The position numbers and the translations under genes are program-made. The notes beneath the pieces were generated by a model that searched no databases, was not told where the DNA came from, and saw only the letters and a list, made by a program, of their open reading frames with translations. From assembly GCF_006658505.1 (NCBI RefSeq), contig NZ_VFUZ01000020.1, forward strand, positions 59,156-123,155: a DNA stretch of 64,000 bases. The letters are read 5' to 3'. Below are positions 1 to 8,841 of this stretch, one piece after another. The stretch is from Mesorhizobium sp. B2-4-15. GTDB lineage: Bacteria; Pseudomonadota; Alphaproteobacteria; Rhizobiales; Rhizobiaceae. The first letter of the stretch is position 1. Each line of letters starts with the position of its first letter.

Positions 1-50
1 CAAAGGCCGTGGCGCACAGAAGCGCTGCCATCGTCAATTTGAAGGCTCGA

Positions 51-509
51 TCACAGTGTCTCATCGGCCACTCCCACATGATGGCGATAGACCAGGGCCC
101 AACCGAGCCAGCCTGTAACAATCAGGATAAATACGACCAGCGTCGACAGGATCAGCCCTGTCGGCACGACCGAGGTCCATGCGTCGCGCGTGTGAACGAG
201 CATGTTGAAGAAGGCCAGGATGAGCGCAACAAGGTTGCCGGCCATGTGCAGCCAGGCGACCGGTTGTGCCCGGATCTCGCGCTCGCCGATGAAATCGACG
301 AGACCTGCAATGGCCGCCAGGATACCGATAATAACACCTATGGTGACCAGCCAGGCCGAGAAGTCGGCCCACATCATCTCTGCCGTCCGCCAGTAGGTCA
401 TGTCGGTGAGAAACGTTCCGACGAAGCAGGCTATCGGAATCGTGACCAACATTGGATGAATTGGATGGCCGGCAATTCTGGCCGTCGATCTCGGGTTTTC
501 CCTGTCCAT
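51..509 (-). CDS. DUF2231 family membrane protein
   Basis: A 152-residue protein of the DUF2231 type, with the family's N-terminal stretch GHPIHPMLVTIPI followed by four hydrophobic segments, so it should sit in the inner membrane; its biochemical role is unknown. I start it at the ATG at 509, whose product begins MDRENPRS, because AAGGAACTCC lies just upstream. An in-frame start 78 bases further out has no better ribosome site and would add a non-hydrophobic tail. A GGAAC-N16-GGTT promoter ends 37 bases upstream, so it is probably induced in the general stress response. It is transcribed away from the respiratory operon. Confidence 0.8.
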   Translation of the reverse strand: MDRENPRSTARIAGHPIHPMLVTIPIACFVGTFLTDMTYWRTAEMMWADFSAWLVTIGVIIGILAAIAGLVDFIGEREIRAQPVAWLHMAGNLVALILAFFNMLVHTRDAWTSVVPTGLILSTLVVFILIVTGWLGWALVYRHHVGVADETL

Positions 510-546
510 TTTGGAGTTCCTTCCCGCCAGCTGGCGCTCGGAAAAC

Positions 547-571
547 AACCGGACGATTGTGAGAAAGTTCC
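547..571 (-). promoter_or_regulatory. EcfG/RpoE2-type stress promoter for the DUF2231 gene
   Basis: On the minus strand this reads GGAAC (571-567), 16 bases, then GGTT (550-547). It fits the alphaproteobacterial general-stress sigma pattern GGAAC-N16/17-CGTT (or GGAAC-N18/19-TT) apart from the least conserved base. It ends 37 bases before the start codon, the normal distance. Confidence 0.6.
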
Positions 572-1163
572 CCTGCAATTTGCCCATTCACTGGAAGGTG
601 AAATGAGGCCTTGCCGGATCAACGGCCAGGGCACCTACTGGTTGGTGACCTCTTCTAATCGACGGCGCCACAATTCGAGATCAGCGCCGGCTTTTCATAC
701 CCCGAGCGCAATCTATCCTTGGCCAGGTCATTTGCGGGCCTTTCGCCGCTTCCCTATCCGGCTACATGTTGCTCGCCGGCCGGGATGGTGGCCGTGGGCG
801 GTAGGATGGCACCTGGCGTGGCTTTACCGGGACATCGGAGAGCGAGTTTCGAATCGGCCTGACAGGTTTTGGTGAAGCAGCGGCACGCCGGCGCAACACA
901 GCGGCCGACAATCGCTCAAGCAGCTCTCTAACTTCCATCGGACTGATCTCCTCCCAAGAGAGCCCCCCGCTTGGTCCTACCTACCATCTGAAACCAACAT
1001 GTGCATTAAACTTTGACATATCCGGCCTCGAACCGCGTCGCCGGCGTTTCGTCGCTTGCGAAAGGGCGAGCACATCCGTCTCCCGGGCACGCCGCTGCAT
1101 TGCGACCAGTCGATTTGTTGCAGACTGATGGGGTCAAAAATTTGTGACTGCCGGCGTGGCGCC
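572..1163. other. Intergenic region, mostly without recognisable features
   Basis: Apart from the possible small ORF at 762-938 I see no gene with protein resemblance here. A TTGACA box occurs at 1013-1018 but has no matching -10 box at the right spacing. A long plus-strand frame through the DUF2231 gene and this stretch (9-875) is an antisense shadow. Confidence 0.5.
762..938 (-). CDS. Possible small basic protein, 58 aa
   Basis: A short reading frame not matching any family I know. It starts MEVRELLERLSAAVLRRR and then becomes rich in Pro, Arg and Ser. The reason to list it is a strong ribosome site: GGGAGGAG lies 9 bases before the ATG at 938. The N-terminus could form a short amphipathic helix; no signal peptide or membrane segment is visible. 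It lies alone between the DUF2231 gene and the actA promoter. Codon periodicity cannot be judged well at this length. Confidence 0.35.
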   Translation of the reverse strand: MEVRELLERLSAAVLRRRAAASPKPVRPIRNSLSDVPVKPRQVPSYRPRPPSRPASNM

Positions 1164-1188
1164 GGAACCATCCCTATGACGCGCCGTT
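1164..1188 (+). promoter_or_regulatory. EcfG/RpoE2-type stress promoter for the ACIII-caa3 operon
   Basis: GGAAC at 1164-1168, a 16-base spacer, then CGTT at 1185-1188: an exact match to the general-stress sigma consensus of alphaproteobacteria. It ends 36 bases before the actA start codon, almost the same geometry as the promoter of the DUF2231 gene. No other promoter-like pair is evident in front of the operon. Confidence 0.65.
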
Positions 1189-1224
1189 AGCTCACACGCG
1201 CGTTTCAGCAAATTCGGCGAGGGG

Positions 1225-1881
1225 ATGCCGCAGGTCTTTTCCAAGAGCGCCAATGGTGTCGCCCGCTTCGTGGTTTGGGCCACATGCGCGGCGTTGCTTC
1301 TAGCCATCGTGATCGGCATCGCCCTGCCGCGTTCAGGCTTCGTGACCGGCGTGGGCCAGGCGGTGGCTCAACCCGTCCCGTTCAGCCACAAGCACCATGT
1401 CGGCCAACTCGGGCTCGACTGCCGGTACTGTCACAACGGCGTCGAGACCTCGTCATCGGCCGGGCTGCCGGCCACCGAAGTCTGCATGACGTGCCATTCG
1501 CAGCTGTTCACCAACGCAGACATGCTGGCACCGGTGCGGGCGAGCCTGGCATCAGGGCATCCGCTCGAATGGCAGCGCGTCAACAGCGTTCCCGACTTCG
1601 TCTACTTCAATCATTCGATTCACATCGCCAAGGGCGTCGCCTGCGAGACATGCCATGGCGAGGTCGACGACATGCCGCTGACCGCGCGGGCGCATTCGCT
1701 GAACATGGGCTGGTGCCTCGATTGCCATCGCGATCCCCAGCCCAATCTGCGGCCACCGCAGGACGTGTTCCTGATGCATTGGAAGCCGCCTGACGACATC
1801 GCGCGGATCAGACGCTCACTGATCAGTTTGCTCGACATCCACCCCGAAACGATGACGGATTGCTATGTCTGCCATCGCTGA
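1225..1881 (+). CDS. actA: Alternative Complex III pentaheme cytochrome subunit ActA
   Basis: A 218-residue membrane-anchored multihaem cytochrome c. A single hydrophobic segment at about residues 12-34 acts as an uncleaved anchor, and five CxxCH haem-binding motifs follow: CRYCH, CMTCH, CETCH, CLDCH and, at the very C-terminus, CYVCH. Five haems is the normal count for ActA, which carries electrons out of Alternative Complex III on the periplasmic side. The start at 1225 directly follows GAGGGG, closer than usual, but no better start exists downstream before the anchor. Its last 17 bases overlap actB. It is the first gene of the operon. Confidence 0.93.
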   Translation: MPQVFSKSANGVARFVVWATCAALLLAIVIGIALPRSGFVTGVGQAVAQPVPFSHKHHVGQLGLDCRYCHNGVETSSSAGLPATEVCMTCHSQLFTNADMLAPVRASLASGHPLEWQRVNSVPDFVYFNHSIHIAKGVACETCHGEVDDMPLTARAHSLNMGWCLDCHRDPQPNLRPPQDVFLMHWKPPDDIARIRRSLISLLDIHPETMTDCYVCHR

Positions 1882-4843
1882 TATCAGGCCAATTCCGACC
1901 GCCGGGATCGCCGCCTTGCGCGAGCAACTTTCGAGCGGCCATGACATGTGGCGGAGCCTCGACGAGATTGCCCGCACAGCTGAATTCCTGCGCTTCGTCG
2001 AAGCCGAATTCCCGGCATTGGCCGACCGCCTCCCAAGCCGCCTCGACCGGCGCACGATGCTGAAAGTGATGGGCGCTTCGCTGTCGCTTGCCGGGCTTAC
2101 CGCCTGCAGCAAGGCGCGGAGCATCGTTCCCTATGTGCGTCAGCCTGAAAATGTCGTTCCCGGCAAGCCACGCTATTATGCAACGACGCTTTCAAGCGAC
2201 GGCTTCGGCATCGGCGCCGTCGTGGAAAGCCATGAGGGACGCCCGACCAAGGTCGAGGGAAATCCCGACCACCCAGCCTCGCGCGGTGCCACCGATGCCA
2301 TCATGCAGGCGGCTGTGCTCACCCTGTTTGATCCCGACCGCTCCCGCACGCCGCTGAAAGATGGCGAGCCGGCGGCCTACGGCGATTTCCTCGGGGATAT
2401 GGCGGCGCTCGCTTCCAGGCTGGCTGGGTCGGGCGGCCTGGGCGCGGCCGTGCTGATGGAAGCGACGACGTCGCCGACAGCGAAGGTCCAGGTCGAAGCC
2501 CTGCGGGCACAATATCCGCGGTTGAAGATCTTCCGTCACGATCCACTTGCAACGACTGCTGGCGCTCAGGCATCGATGGCACTGTTCGGTAAAGCGTTGA
2601 TGCCCGTCTACCGTTTCGACCGCGCGGAGACGATCTTCAGCCTCGACGCGGATTTCCTGGGGGAGGGGCCTGGCCGGCTTGCCTATGCGCGCGATTTCGC
2701 CGCGCGGCGGCGGGTGCGCGCCCCAAACGACAGCATGAACCGGCTCTATGCGGTGGAATCGACGCCGACCATCACGGGAGCGGCCGCCGATCATCGTCTC
2801 GCAATGCGGCCGAGCGAAATCGAGGCTGTTGCGGCTGCACTGGATGCTGTGCTGGGCGATCAAGCAAATTCGACGCCTTCTATTGTCGATCCTGCATGGA
2901 TGGCGGCGCTGACGCAGGATTTGCGGGCGGCGGGCGCCAAGGCGCTGGTCGTGCCCGGCTCGCATCAAAGCGCCTTCGTGCATGCCTGCGCTCTTGCCGC
3001 CAATGCAAAGCTTGGATCCGTCGGCAGCACGGTGGAATTCATCGAGTCGCCGGATGAGGTTCGCTCCGACGGCGATCTGGCGGCACTCTGCAGCGCGATC
3101 GCCGACCACTCGGTCGATACGGTCGTGGTGCTCGGCGCAAACCCGTTGCACACCGCGCCGTCCGATCTCGACGTCCATAATTTGTTCTCCGAATTGAAGC
3201 TGCTCCTCCACTTCGGCCTTTACAGGGACGAAACGGCCCTTCATGCCCACTGGCACGCGCCGGCCGCGCATGAGCTCGAAAGCTGGAGCGATAGTCGTGC
3301 CTATGACGGCACCGCCTCGATCGTGCAGCCGCTTATCGAACCGCTTTTCGGCGGCAAGACCATTCATGAGATTCTCGCTGCTCTCAGTGGCCGCTTCGAT
3401 GCCGATGCGCTGGCGCTGGTCCGCCAGACCTGGAAAGCCCTCGACGACACAGCCTGGCGCAAGGCCCTGCGCGACGGCGTTGTGCCGGACAGCGCGTCCA
3501 AGCCAGTGCCGATCACAATGGCGCCGGATCTGGGCGGGTTGCAGCACCACCCGGTGACCGCGAACGGCTTCGATATCCGTTTCGTTGCCGATCCATGGCT
3601 GCGCGACGGGCGCTACGCCAACGCCTCCTGGCTGCAGGAGCTGCCTCGGCCGCTGACCAAACTCGTCTGGGGAAACGCAGCCTTGATGTCGCCCGCGAGC
3701 GCCGAGCGGCTGAAGCTCGAGAACGGCGGGATCATAAACATCGCGCAAGGCACCTCCAACATAGATGCCCCGATCTGGATCACGCCGGGGCACCCGGACG
3801 ACACGGTGACGCTTTCCCTTGGCTTTGGGCGCAAGATCGGCTCGGTCGCGACGCTTGCTCATGGCTACGATGCATTTCGGTTGCGGACCAGCGGCGCGAA
3901 TTGGGTAGCCGCTGGCGCCACGATCGTCGCTCGCGAGGGCAAGGCGGAGGTCATCACCACACAGCACCACCAGGCGATGGAAGGCCGTGCCATCATCCGG
4001 CACACTTCGCTCGATGGTTTCCGTGAGAACCCAGGCTTTGTCCGTGAGGGCGTTCCGCGCATGCCGACGGAGTCGCTCTACCCCGACTGGAACTATGACG
4101 AAGAGGCCTGGGCCATGGCGATCGACCTGTCGGCCTGCATCGGCTGCATGGCCTGCGTGTCCGCCTGCCAGTCCGAGAATAACATCGCGACTGTCGGCCC
4201 GGACGAATGCGCGCGCGGCCACGAGATGCACTGGCTGCGTATCGATCGCTACTATTCCGGACCGATCGATACGCCTGATCTGTTCTTCCAGCCTGTGCCT
4301 TGCATGCATTGCGAGAAGGCGCCATGCGAGGTGGTCTGTCCGGTCAACGCGACCGTGCACACCCATGACGGCTTGAACGCACAAGTCTACAACAGGTGCA
4401 TCGGCACCCGCTACTGTTCGCAGAACTGCCCGTACAAGGTTCGGCGCTTCAATTTCCTCGACCACCAATCTTTCGACAAGGACGAGGCCGGCCCCGAGCA
4501 GGCCGTGCACAATCCGAACGTCACCGTGCGCTCGCGCGGCGTGATGGAAAAATGCACCTATTGCGTCCAGCGGATCAGCGCCAGGCGCATCCAGGCACAG
4601 ATCGAAAACCGCGACATTGTAGACGGCGAGGTCGTGACGGCCTGCCAGCAGGCCTGCCCGACACGAGCCATAACCTTCGGCGACCAGAACAAGAGGGCCG
4701 CCAAGGTCGTCCAGGAGAAAAGCGCGCCGCATAATTATGCGCTGCTCGAAGAGCTCAACACCAGGCCGCGCACCACCTATCTCGGCAAGATCAGGAACAG
4801 CAACCCTAAGCTTGCTCAGCTGGGCGAGAAGACCGATGGCTGA
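1865..4843 (+). CDS. actB: Alternative Complex III iron-sulfur subunit ActB (fused B1-B2)
   Basis: A 992-residue fusion. Residues about 1-720 resemble molybdopterin oxidoreductases (ActB1), a domain that binds no molybdenum in characterised ACIII. A twin-arginine stretch, DRRTMLKVMGAS, near residue 60 predicts Tat export. Residues about 750-940 are a ferredoxin-type ActB2 domain with four cysteine clusters, starting CIGCMACVSAC, CMHCEKAPCEVVC, CIGTRYCSQNC and CTYCVQ with later CQQAC. In the family these hold three [4Fe-4S] and one [3Fe-4S] centres that pass electrons from quinol towards the haems. It overlaps actA by 17 bases and actC by 8. Confidence 0.94.
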   Translation: MSAIADIRPIPTAGIAALREQLSSGHDMWRSLDEIARTAEFLRFVEAEFPALADRLPSRLDRRTMLKVMGASLSLAGLTACSKARSIVPYVRQPENVVPGKPRYYATTLSSDGFGIGAVVESHEGRPTKVEGNPDHPASRGATDAIMQAAVLTLFDPDRSRTPLKDGEPAAYGDFLGDMAALASRLAGSGGLGAAVLMEATTSPTAKVQVEALRAQYPRLKIFRHDPLATTAGAQASMALFGKALMPVYRFDRAETIFSLDADFLGEGPGRLAYARDFAARRRVRAPNDSMNRLYAVESTPTITGAAADHRLAMRPSEIEAVAAALDAVLGDQANSTPSIVDPAWMAALTQDLRAAGAKALVVPGSHQSAFVHACALAANAKLGSVGSTVEFIESPDEVRSDGDLAALCSAIADHSVDTVVVLGANPLHTAPSDLDVHNLFSELKLLLHFGLYRDETALHAHWHAPAAHELESWSDSRAYDGTASIVQPLIEPLFGGKTIHEILAALSGRFDADALALVRQTWKALDDTAWRKALRDGVVPDSASKPVPITMAPDLGGLQHHPVTANGFDIRFVADPWLRDGRYANASWLQELPRPLTKLVWGNAALMSPASAERLKLENGGIINIAQGTSNIDAPIWITPGHPDDTVTLSLGFGRKIGSVATLAHGYDAFRLRTSGANWVAAGATIVAREGKAEVITTQHHQAMEGRAIIRHTSLDGFRENPGFVREGVPRMPTESLYPDWNYDEEAWAMAIDLSACIGCMACVSACQSENNIATVGPDECARGHEMHWLRIDRYYSGPIDTPDLFFQPVPCMHCEKAPCEVVCPVNATVHTHDGLNAQVYNRCIGTRYCSQNCPYKVRRFNFLDHQSFDKDEAGPEQAVHNPNVTVRSRGVMEKCTYCVQRISARRIQAQIENRDIVDGEVVTACQQACPTRAITFGDQNKRAAKVVQEKSAPHNYALLEELNTRPRTTYLGKIRNSNPKLAQLGEKTDG

Positions 4844-6194
4844 GGCGGCCGCCAGGAGCACGGCCGTGCTGCGCGGCCGTCATGATTTTCCCGAAATCAG
4901 CGGGCGCATCGGCGCGATCGTGCTGGATGGCCGGCTGCCGCGCCATTTCTGGACAGCGTTCTTTTTCTGCTTTCTCCTGGTGCTCGTCTTCCTTTACTCC
5001 ATCACCTACCTGATCTCGGTCGGCGTCGGTGCCTATGGCATCGACATCCCTGTCGCCTGGGGCACGATGATCTCGAATTTCGTCTGGTGGATCGGCATCG
5101 GTCATGCCGGCACATTGATTTCGGCCGTGCTGCTGTTGCTGCGCCAGCCATGGCGTGCCTCGATCAACCGCTTCGCCGAGGCAATGACGCTGTTTGCGGT
5201 CGCCATGGCCGGTCTCTTCCCGATCCTGCATCTGGGACGGCCTTGGTTCTTCTACTGGCTGCTGCCGTTGCCAAACACGCATATGCATTGGCCGCAGTGG
5301 CGAAGTCCGCTTGTGTGGGATTTCGCGGCGATCTCTACCTACGCCACCGTCTCTCTGCTCTTCTGGTACATGGGGCTGCTGCCCGACCTTGCCGTGCTGC
5401 GCGACAGGGCGAAGTCGCGCGCCGGGCAGCTCTTCTACGGCATATTGGCGCTTGGCTGGCGCGGCTCGGCCTTCCACTGGGCGCGCTATCAGACGGTCTA
5501 TTTCCTGATGGCGGCATTGGCCACGCCCTTGGTCGTTTCGGTGCACTCGATCGTCGCGCTCGATTTCACCTTCGCAATCACGCCCGGCTATCACTCCACG
5601 ATCTTCCCTCCCTATTTCGTCGCCGGTGCCTTGCTCTCCGGTTTCGCCATGGTGCTCACCATCGCCATTCCGCTGCGCTGGGCTTTTTCGGTCGAGGACC
5701 TGATCACGCTCAAGCACATGGACAATGCCGGCAAGCTGATGATCGCCGCGGGCATGATCGTCATCTACGGCTACGCGTCGGAAGCCTTCTTCGCTTGGTA
5801 TTCGGGCGAGCCCTACGAGCGCGCGATGATGTGGCAGCGCGCCTTCGGCCCCTACGCGCCGCTGTTTTGGGTGATGCTGGCCTGCAATTGCGGCGCGCTG
5901 CAATTGCTCTGGTTCCGGCGCGTGCGCCTCAACATGCCGCTGCTGTTCGCGATCGCGCTGGTCATCAACATCGGCATGTGGCTCGAGCGCTACATCATCG
6001 TCGTCACCGGGCCGAGCCGTGATTACCTGCCATCGTCATGGGGCGAGCAGTCGTTGACCTGGCTCGATTTCGGCATCCTGTTCGGTTCGGTCGGCACTTT
6101 CTTCGCGCTCGTCTTCCTGTTCATTCGCATTCTCCCTGCCATCACCATCTTCGAGGTCGAGGAACTGGCCGAGGAAAAGGCACAGGCGACATGA
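4836..6194 (+). CDS. actC: Alternative Complex III quinol-binding membrane subunit ActC (NrfD/PsrC family)
   Basis: A 452-residue polytopic protein of the NrfD/PsrC family, with about ten hydrophobic helices. In ACIII this subunit, beside ActB, forms a quinol site and probably the proton path. The start ATG at 4836 overlaps the end of actB as ATGGCTGA, so translation is coupled; the product begins MAEAAARS. The C-terminus is acidic and cytoplasmic. Length and hydrophobic pattern are normal for ActC. Confidence 0.93.
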   Translation: MAEAAARSTAVLRGRHDFPEISGRIGAIVLDGRLPRHFWTAFFFCFLLVLVFLYSITYLISVGVGAYGIDIPVAWGTMISNFVWWIGIGHAGTLISAVLLLLRQPWRASINRFAEAMTLFAVAMAGLFPILHLGRPWFFYWLLPLPNTHMHWPQWRSPLVWDFAAISTYATVSLLFWYMGLLPDLAVLRDRAKSRAGQLFYGILALGWRGSAFHWARYQTVYFLMAALATPLVVSVHSIVALDFTFAITPGYHSTIFPPYFVAGALLSGFAMVLTIAIPLRWAFSVEDLITLKHMDNAGKLMIAAGMIVIYGYASEAFFAWYSGEPYERAMMWQRAFGPYAPLFWVMLACNCGALQLLWFRRVRLNMPLLFAIALVINIGMWLERYIIVVTGPSRDYLPSSWGEQSLTWLDFGILFGSVGTFFALVFLFIRILPAITIFEVEELAEEKAQAT

Positions 6195-6718
6195 GCCTGC
6201 ACGGCATCATCGCGGTGTTCGCCGATCCCGAAGCGCTGACCGAAGCGGCATGCACGATGCGCGCGCGCGGCTACCGGCGCATGGATGCCTTCTCGCCCTT
6301 CTCGGTGCGCGGGCTGGCCGAAATACTCGGCATGCCAAAATCGCGCCTGCCCTGGGTCGTTCTTGGCGGCGGCATTCTGGGCGCGGTTTTGGTCTACGCA
6401 CTGATCCTCTACTCGGTCGAGATCGACTATCCCGTCAATGTCGGCGGCCGGCCGCTGCATTCCTGGCCGGCCTTCGCCGTTATCGCCTTCGAGGCTGCGA
6501 TACTGGGAGCGGCCCTAGCCGGTTTTGTCGGCATGCTCAGCGCCAACCGGCTGCCGCGATATTACCATCCAGTGTTCAACGCCGGCAGCTTCAGCTATGC
6601 GCGCGGCGGCAAGTTCTACCTCTTCATCGAGGCCGCCGATCCGAAATTCCGCAAAGGGGTGACCAAAGGCCAACTGACGCGGCTGGGCGCGCAAAGCGTC
6701 GAGGAGGTGGAAGCGTGA
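6191..6718 (+). CDS. actD: Alternative Complex III membrane subunit ActD (DUF3341)
   Basis: A 175-residue protein of the DUF3341 family. The N-terminal 55 residues form a soluble domain starting MSLHGIIAVFAD, followed by two transmembrane helices (about residues 57-77 and 97-117) and a soluble tail. In ACIII structures ActD packs against ActC and is thought to support proton transfer or assembly. The ATGA overlap with actC and GTGA overlap with actE show tight coupling. Confidence 0.92.
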   Translation: MSLHGIIAVFADPEALTEAACTMRARGYRRMDAFSPFSVRGLAEILGMPKSRLPWVVLGGGILGAVLVYALILYSVEIDYPVNVGGRPLHSWPAFAVIAFEAAILGAALAGFVGMLSANRLPRYYHPVFNAGSFSYARGGKFYLFIEAADPKFRKGVTKGQLTRLGAQSVEEVEA

Positions 6719-7254
6719 AGGCGCGGTTCGCCCTGCTTCTGGCTGCCATGCTCATCGCCGGCTGCCGCCAGGACATGGAAGACCAGCCGCGCTACAATCC
6801 GCTCGCGAAAAGTGACCAATTCGCCGACGGCATGTCGGCGCGAATGCCGGCCAAGGGAACGGTCGCGCGCGACGCCGACCTCTCGTCGGTGCCCGATACT
6901 TTCCCCTATCCGATCACGATGGCGCTGCTGCAACGCGGCCGGCAGCGTTTTGACATCTTCTGTTCGCCTTGCCATGGCCGCACCGGCGACGGCCACGGTA
7001 TGATCGTCCAGCGCGGTTTTCCGGCGCCACCTTCCTATCACCAGGACGCCCTGCGCAAGGCAACCGACAGACACATCTACGATGTCATCACGGACGGCTA
7101 TGGTGCGATGTATTCCTATGCCGCGCGTGTGGCGCCTGCCGATCGCTGGGCGATCGTCGCCTATGTCAGGGCCTTGCAGTATTCGCGGGACGCGCCCGTT
7201 GCCGGGCTTCCCGAACGCCTGCGCGCCCGGCTCGAGGCGGAGGCGGCGCGATGA
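6715..7254 (+). CDS. actE: Alternative Complex III monohaem cytochrome c lipoprotein ActE
   Basis: A 179-residue protein starting at a GTG that overlaps the actD stop. The N-terminal signal ends in the lipobox LIAGC, so it should be a lipid-anchored periplasmic protein. One haem c site, CSPCH, stands near residue 81, and MYSYAARV further on may supply the methionine ligand. ActE is the likely electron exit, here probably handing electrons straight to the cytochrome domain of CoxB encoded downstream. Confidence 0.92.
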   Translation: MKARFALLLAAMLIAGCRQDMEDQPRYNPLAKSDQFADGMSARMPAKGTVARDADLSSVPDTFPYPITMALLQRGRQRFDIFCSPCHGRTGDGHGMIVQRGFPAPPSYHQDALRKATDRHIYDVITDGYGAMYSYAARVAPADRWAIVAYVRALQYSRDAPVAGLPERLRARLEAEAAR

Positions 7255-8387
7255 TGCGGTTTGCCGTCGATCGTTGTACAGGGTTGGCGCTGGCCGCCGC
7301 GGCAGCAGGATTGCTGTCCTGCGGGGCAGAAGGGATTGCCGATGTCCGGGCGATGCTGGCTGCCTGGCTCACCACGGCGCTTTTCCTGCTCGGCTTGCCA
7401 CTTGGCGCGCTGACCATATTGACGGTGCATGGGCTGACCGGCGGGCGGTGGGGCGAGGCGGTCCGCCAGCCGCTGCGCGCGTTGGTGGCGACACTGCCGC
7501 TGGGCCTGCTTTTTCTCCTGCCGGTGCTGCTCCGGCTCGACCTCGTCTTTCCCTGGGCAAGCACCGATGGGGCAGCGCTGCCCGAGACGGTGCGCGAGAA
7601 ACTGGCCTATCTGAACGTCCCGTTTTTCCTGCTGCGTTTCGCGGTCTGTGCCGCGATCTGGCTTTCGTTGGCGTGGCTTGTGCTCGGCTGGACAGCGGAG
7701 GACGAAAGCAGGGATCGTCGGGATGCGGGCAAAGGTTGCGCCGTCGGGCTGATTGTCCACGGTGTGGCGGTCACGGTCTTCGCCATCGACTGGATGCTGT
7801 CCCTCGAGCCGGAGTTCACCTCGACCATCTACGCCTTCCTGGAAGCAGCCTCGGAAGTGGTGGGCGCCTTCGCCCTTGCCATGATCATGCTCGCGGCAAA
7901 GCGCGCCATCGAGATCCTGCCTGGCGGCGAGGAGGACGTGGCACTGAGCGAAGACGTCGCCAACATGGCGTTCGGTTTCATGCTGATGTGGGCCTATCTC
8001 GCCTTCATGCAGTGGCTGGTGATCTGGGGCGGCGACCTGCCGGAGGAGATCCACTGGTATGTCATCCGCAGCAGCCATGGCTGGCAGTATCTGCTCTGGC
8101 TTCTGATCGCGGGTCAGTTCGCCCTGCCGCTGGCCGCTTTCCTCAGCCGGGATGTAAAGCGCAGCCATGCAGGTCTGCTCGGGCTCGCCGGCATCGTGCT
8201 TGCCGGTCACTTCATCGATATTTTCTGGCGGATCCGGCCGGCGCTTTTCAATGGCGGTGCGCAGGAGCTTTGGTGCGATCTGGCAGCGATGGCGGGCGCC
8301 GGCGGACTCTGGCTGGCGCTGCTGTTCTTCTTGGCTGAGCGACCCGACGTGATCGCTCTCTGGCGGCGGAGGCCTGCACATGGCTAA
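7251..8387 (+). CDS. actF: Alternative Complex III membrane subunit ActF (NrfD-like)
   Basis: A 378-residue polytopic protein related to ActC but shorter and more diverged, as usual for ActF. About ten hydrophobic segments are visible. The start is one of two adjacent ATG codons at 7251 and 7254; I take 7251 because it forms an ATGA overlap with actE. In the complex ActF mirrors ActC but is not thought to bind quinol. Its end overlaps the next gene by 8 bases. Confidence 0.9.
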   Translation: MMRFAVDRCTGLALAAAAAGLLSCGAEGIADVRAMLAAWLTTALFLLGLPLGALTILTVHGLTGGRWGEAVRQPLRALVATLPLGLLFLLPVLLRLDLVFPWASTDGAALPETVREKLAYLNVPFFLLRFAVCAAIWLSLAWLVLGWTAEDESRDRRDAGKGCAVGLIVHGVAVTVFAIDWMLSLEPEFTSTIYAFLEAASEVVGAFALAMIMLAAKRAIEILPGGEEDVALSEDVANMAFGFMLMWAYLAFMQWLVIWGGDLPEEIHWYVIRSSHGWQYLLWLLIAGQFALPLAAFLSRDVKRSHAGLLGLAGIVLAGHFIDIFWRIRPALFNGGAQELWCDLAAMAGAGGLWLALLFFLAERPDVIALWRRRPAHG

Positions 8388-8841
8388 GGTCGCCCGCCAC
8401 CCCGAAAAACGCGATGTATGGCCGCGCGCGCTGCTCGGTTTTGGTGCCGGGCTGCTGTTGTTTTTGGCCGTAGCTGCAATCGCCATCAGGCTCGTCTTCG
8501 ACACATCGCCATTTTGGCCGTCGCCTGGCGCTTCGACATTGTCCAATCAGGCAAGTCCGGCATTGCAGCCGGCGCCGGAAAGCGATCTCGCCGGTTTCCG
8601 AGCGCAAGAGGATCGGGAATTGCAGGAACTTGGCTGGGTCGATCGCGCCGTCGGCATTGCCCGCATACCGATCGACGAGGCGATGTCGGCGCTCGCCAGC
8701 CATGGCCTGCCCGATTGGGGCCAGCATGCAGCAACGACCGGCGGCGGCAATTGTCCATTGCTTGCAGAGGGCGTGCCGCGCACGCCGCAGGCGGATCGCT
8801 GCCGTGGATCGGCATCGGGCAATGGCGGGGGTGGTCCATGA
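8380..8841 (+). CDS. Uncharacterised membrane-anchored protein of the ACIII-caa3 operon
   Basis: A 153-residue protein with one transmembrane segment at about residues 17-38 and a periplasmic domain. The recognisable part is a stretch around residues 75-105 containing LGWVDRAVGIARIPIDEAM; this Trp-Val-Asp and Ile-Pro-Ile pattern recurs, as I recall, in unnamed proteins encoded beside ACIII genes. The Cys, Gly and Pro-rich tail shows no metal or haem motif. Overlaps on both sides (8 and 4 bases) argue for a role with ActF or Sco, perhaps as an accessory or assembly subunit; that is inference. Confidence 0.75.
   Translation: MAKVARHPEKRDVWPRALLGFGAGLLLFLAVAAIAIRLVFDTSPFWPSPGASTLSNQASPALQPAPESDLAGFRAQEDRELQELGWVDRAVGIARIPIDEAMSALASHGLPDWGQHAATTGGGNCPLLAEGVPRTPQADRCRGSASGNGGGGP

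Noticed and set aside
9..875. 288-codon plus-strand open frame at the left edge
   Set aside because: It runs antisense through the DUF2231 gene, has Cys/Arg/His-rich composition without any fold, and no ribosome site.
1013..1018. TTGACA as a sigma-70 -35 box for the respiratory operon
   Set aside because: No TATAAT-like box follows at 16-18 bases, and a consensus stress promoter lies closer to actA.
2192..4861. 889-codon minus-strand frame opposite actB
   Set aside because: Typical GC-rich antisense shadow of a conserved gene; product is Arg/Asp/His-rich low-complexity without family resemblance.
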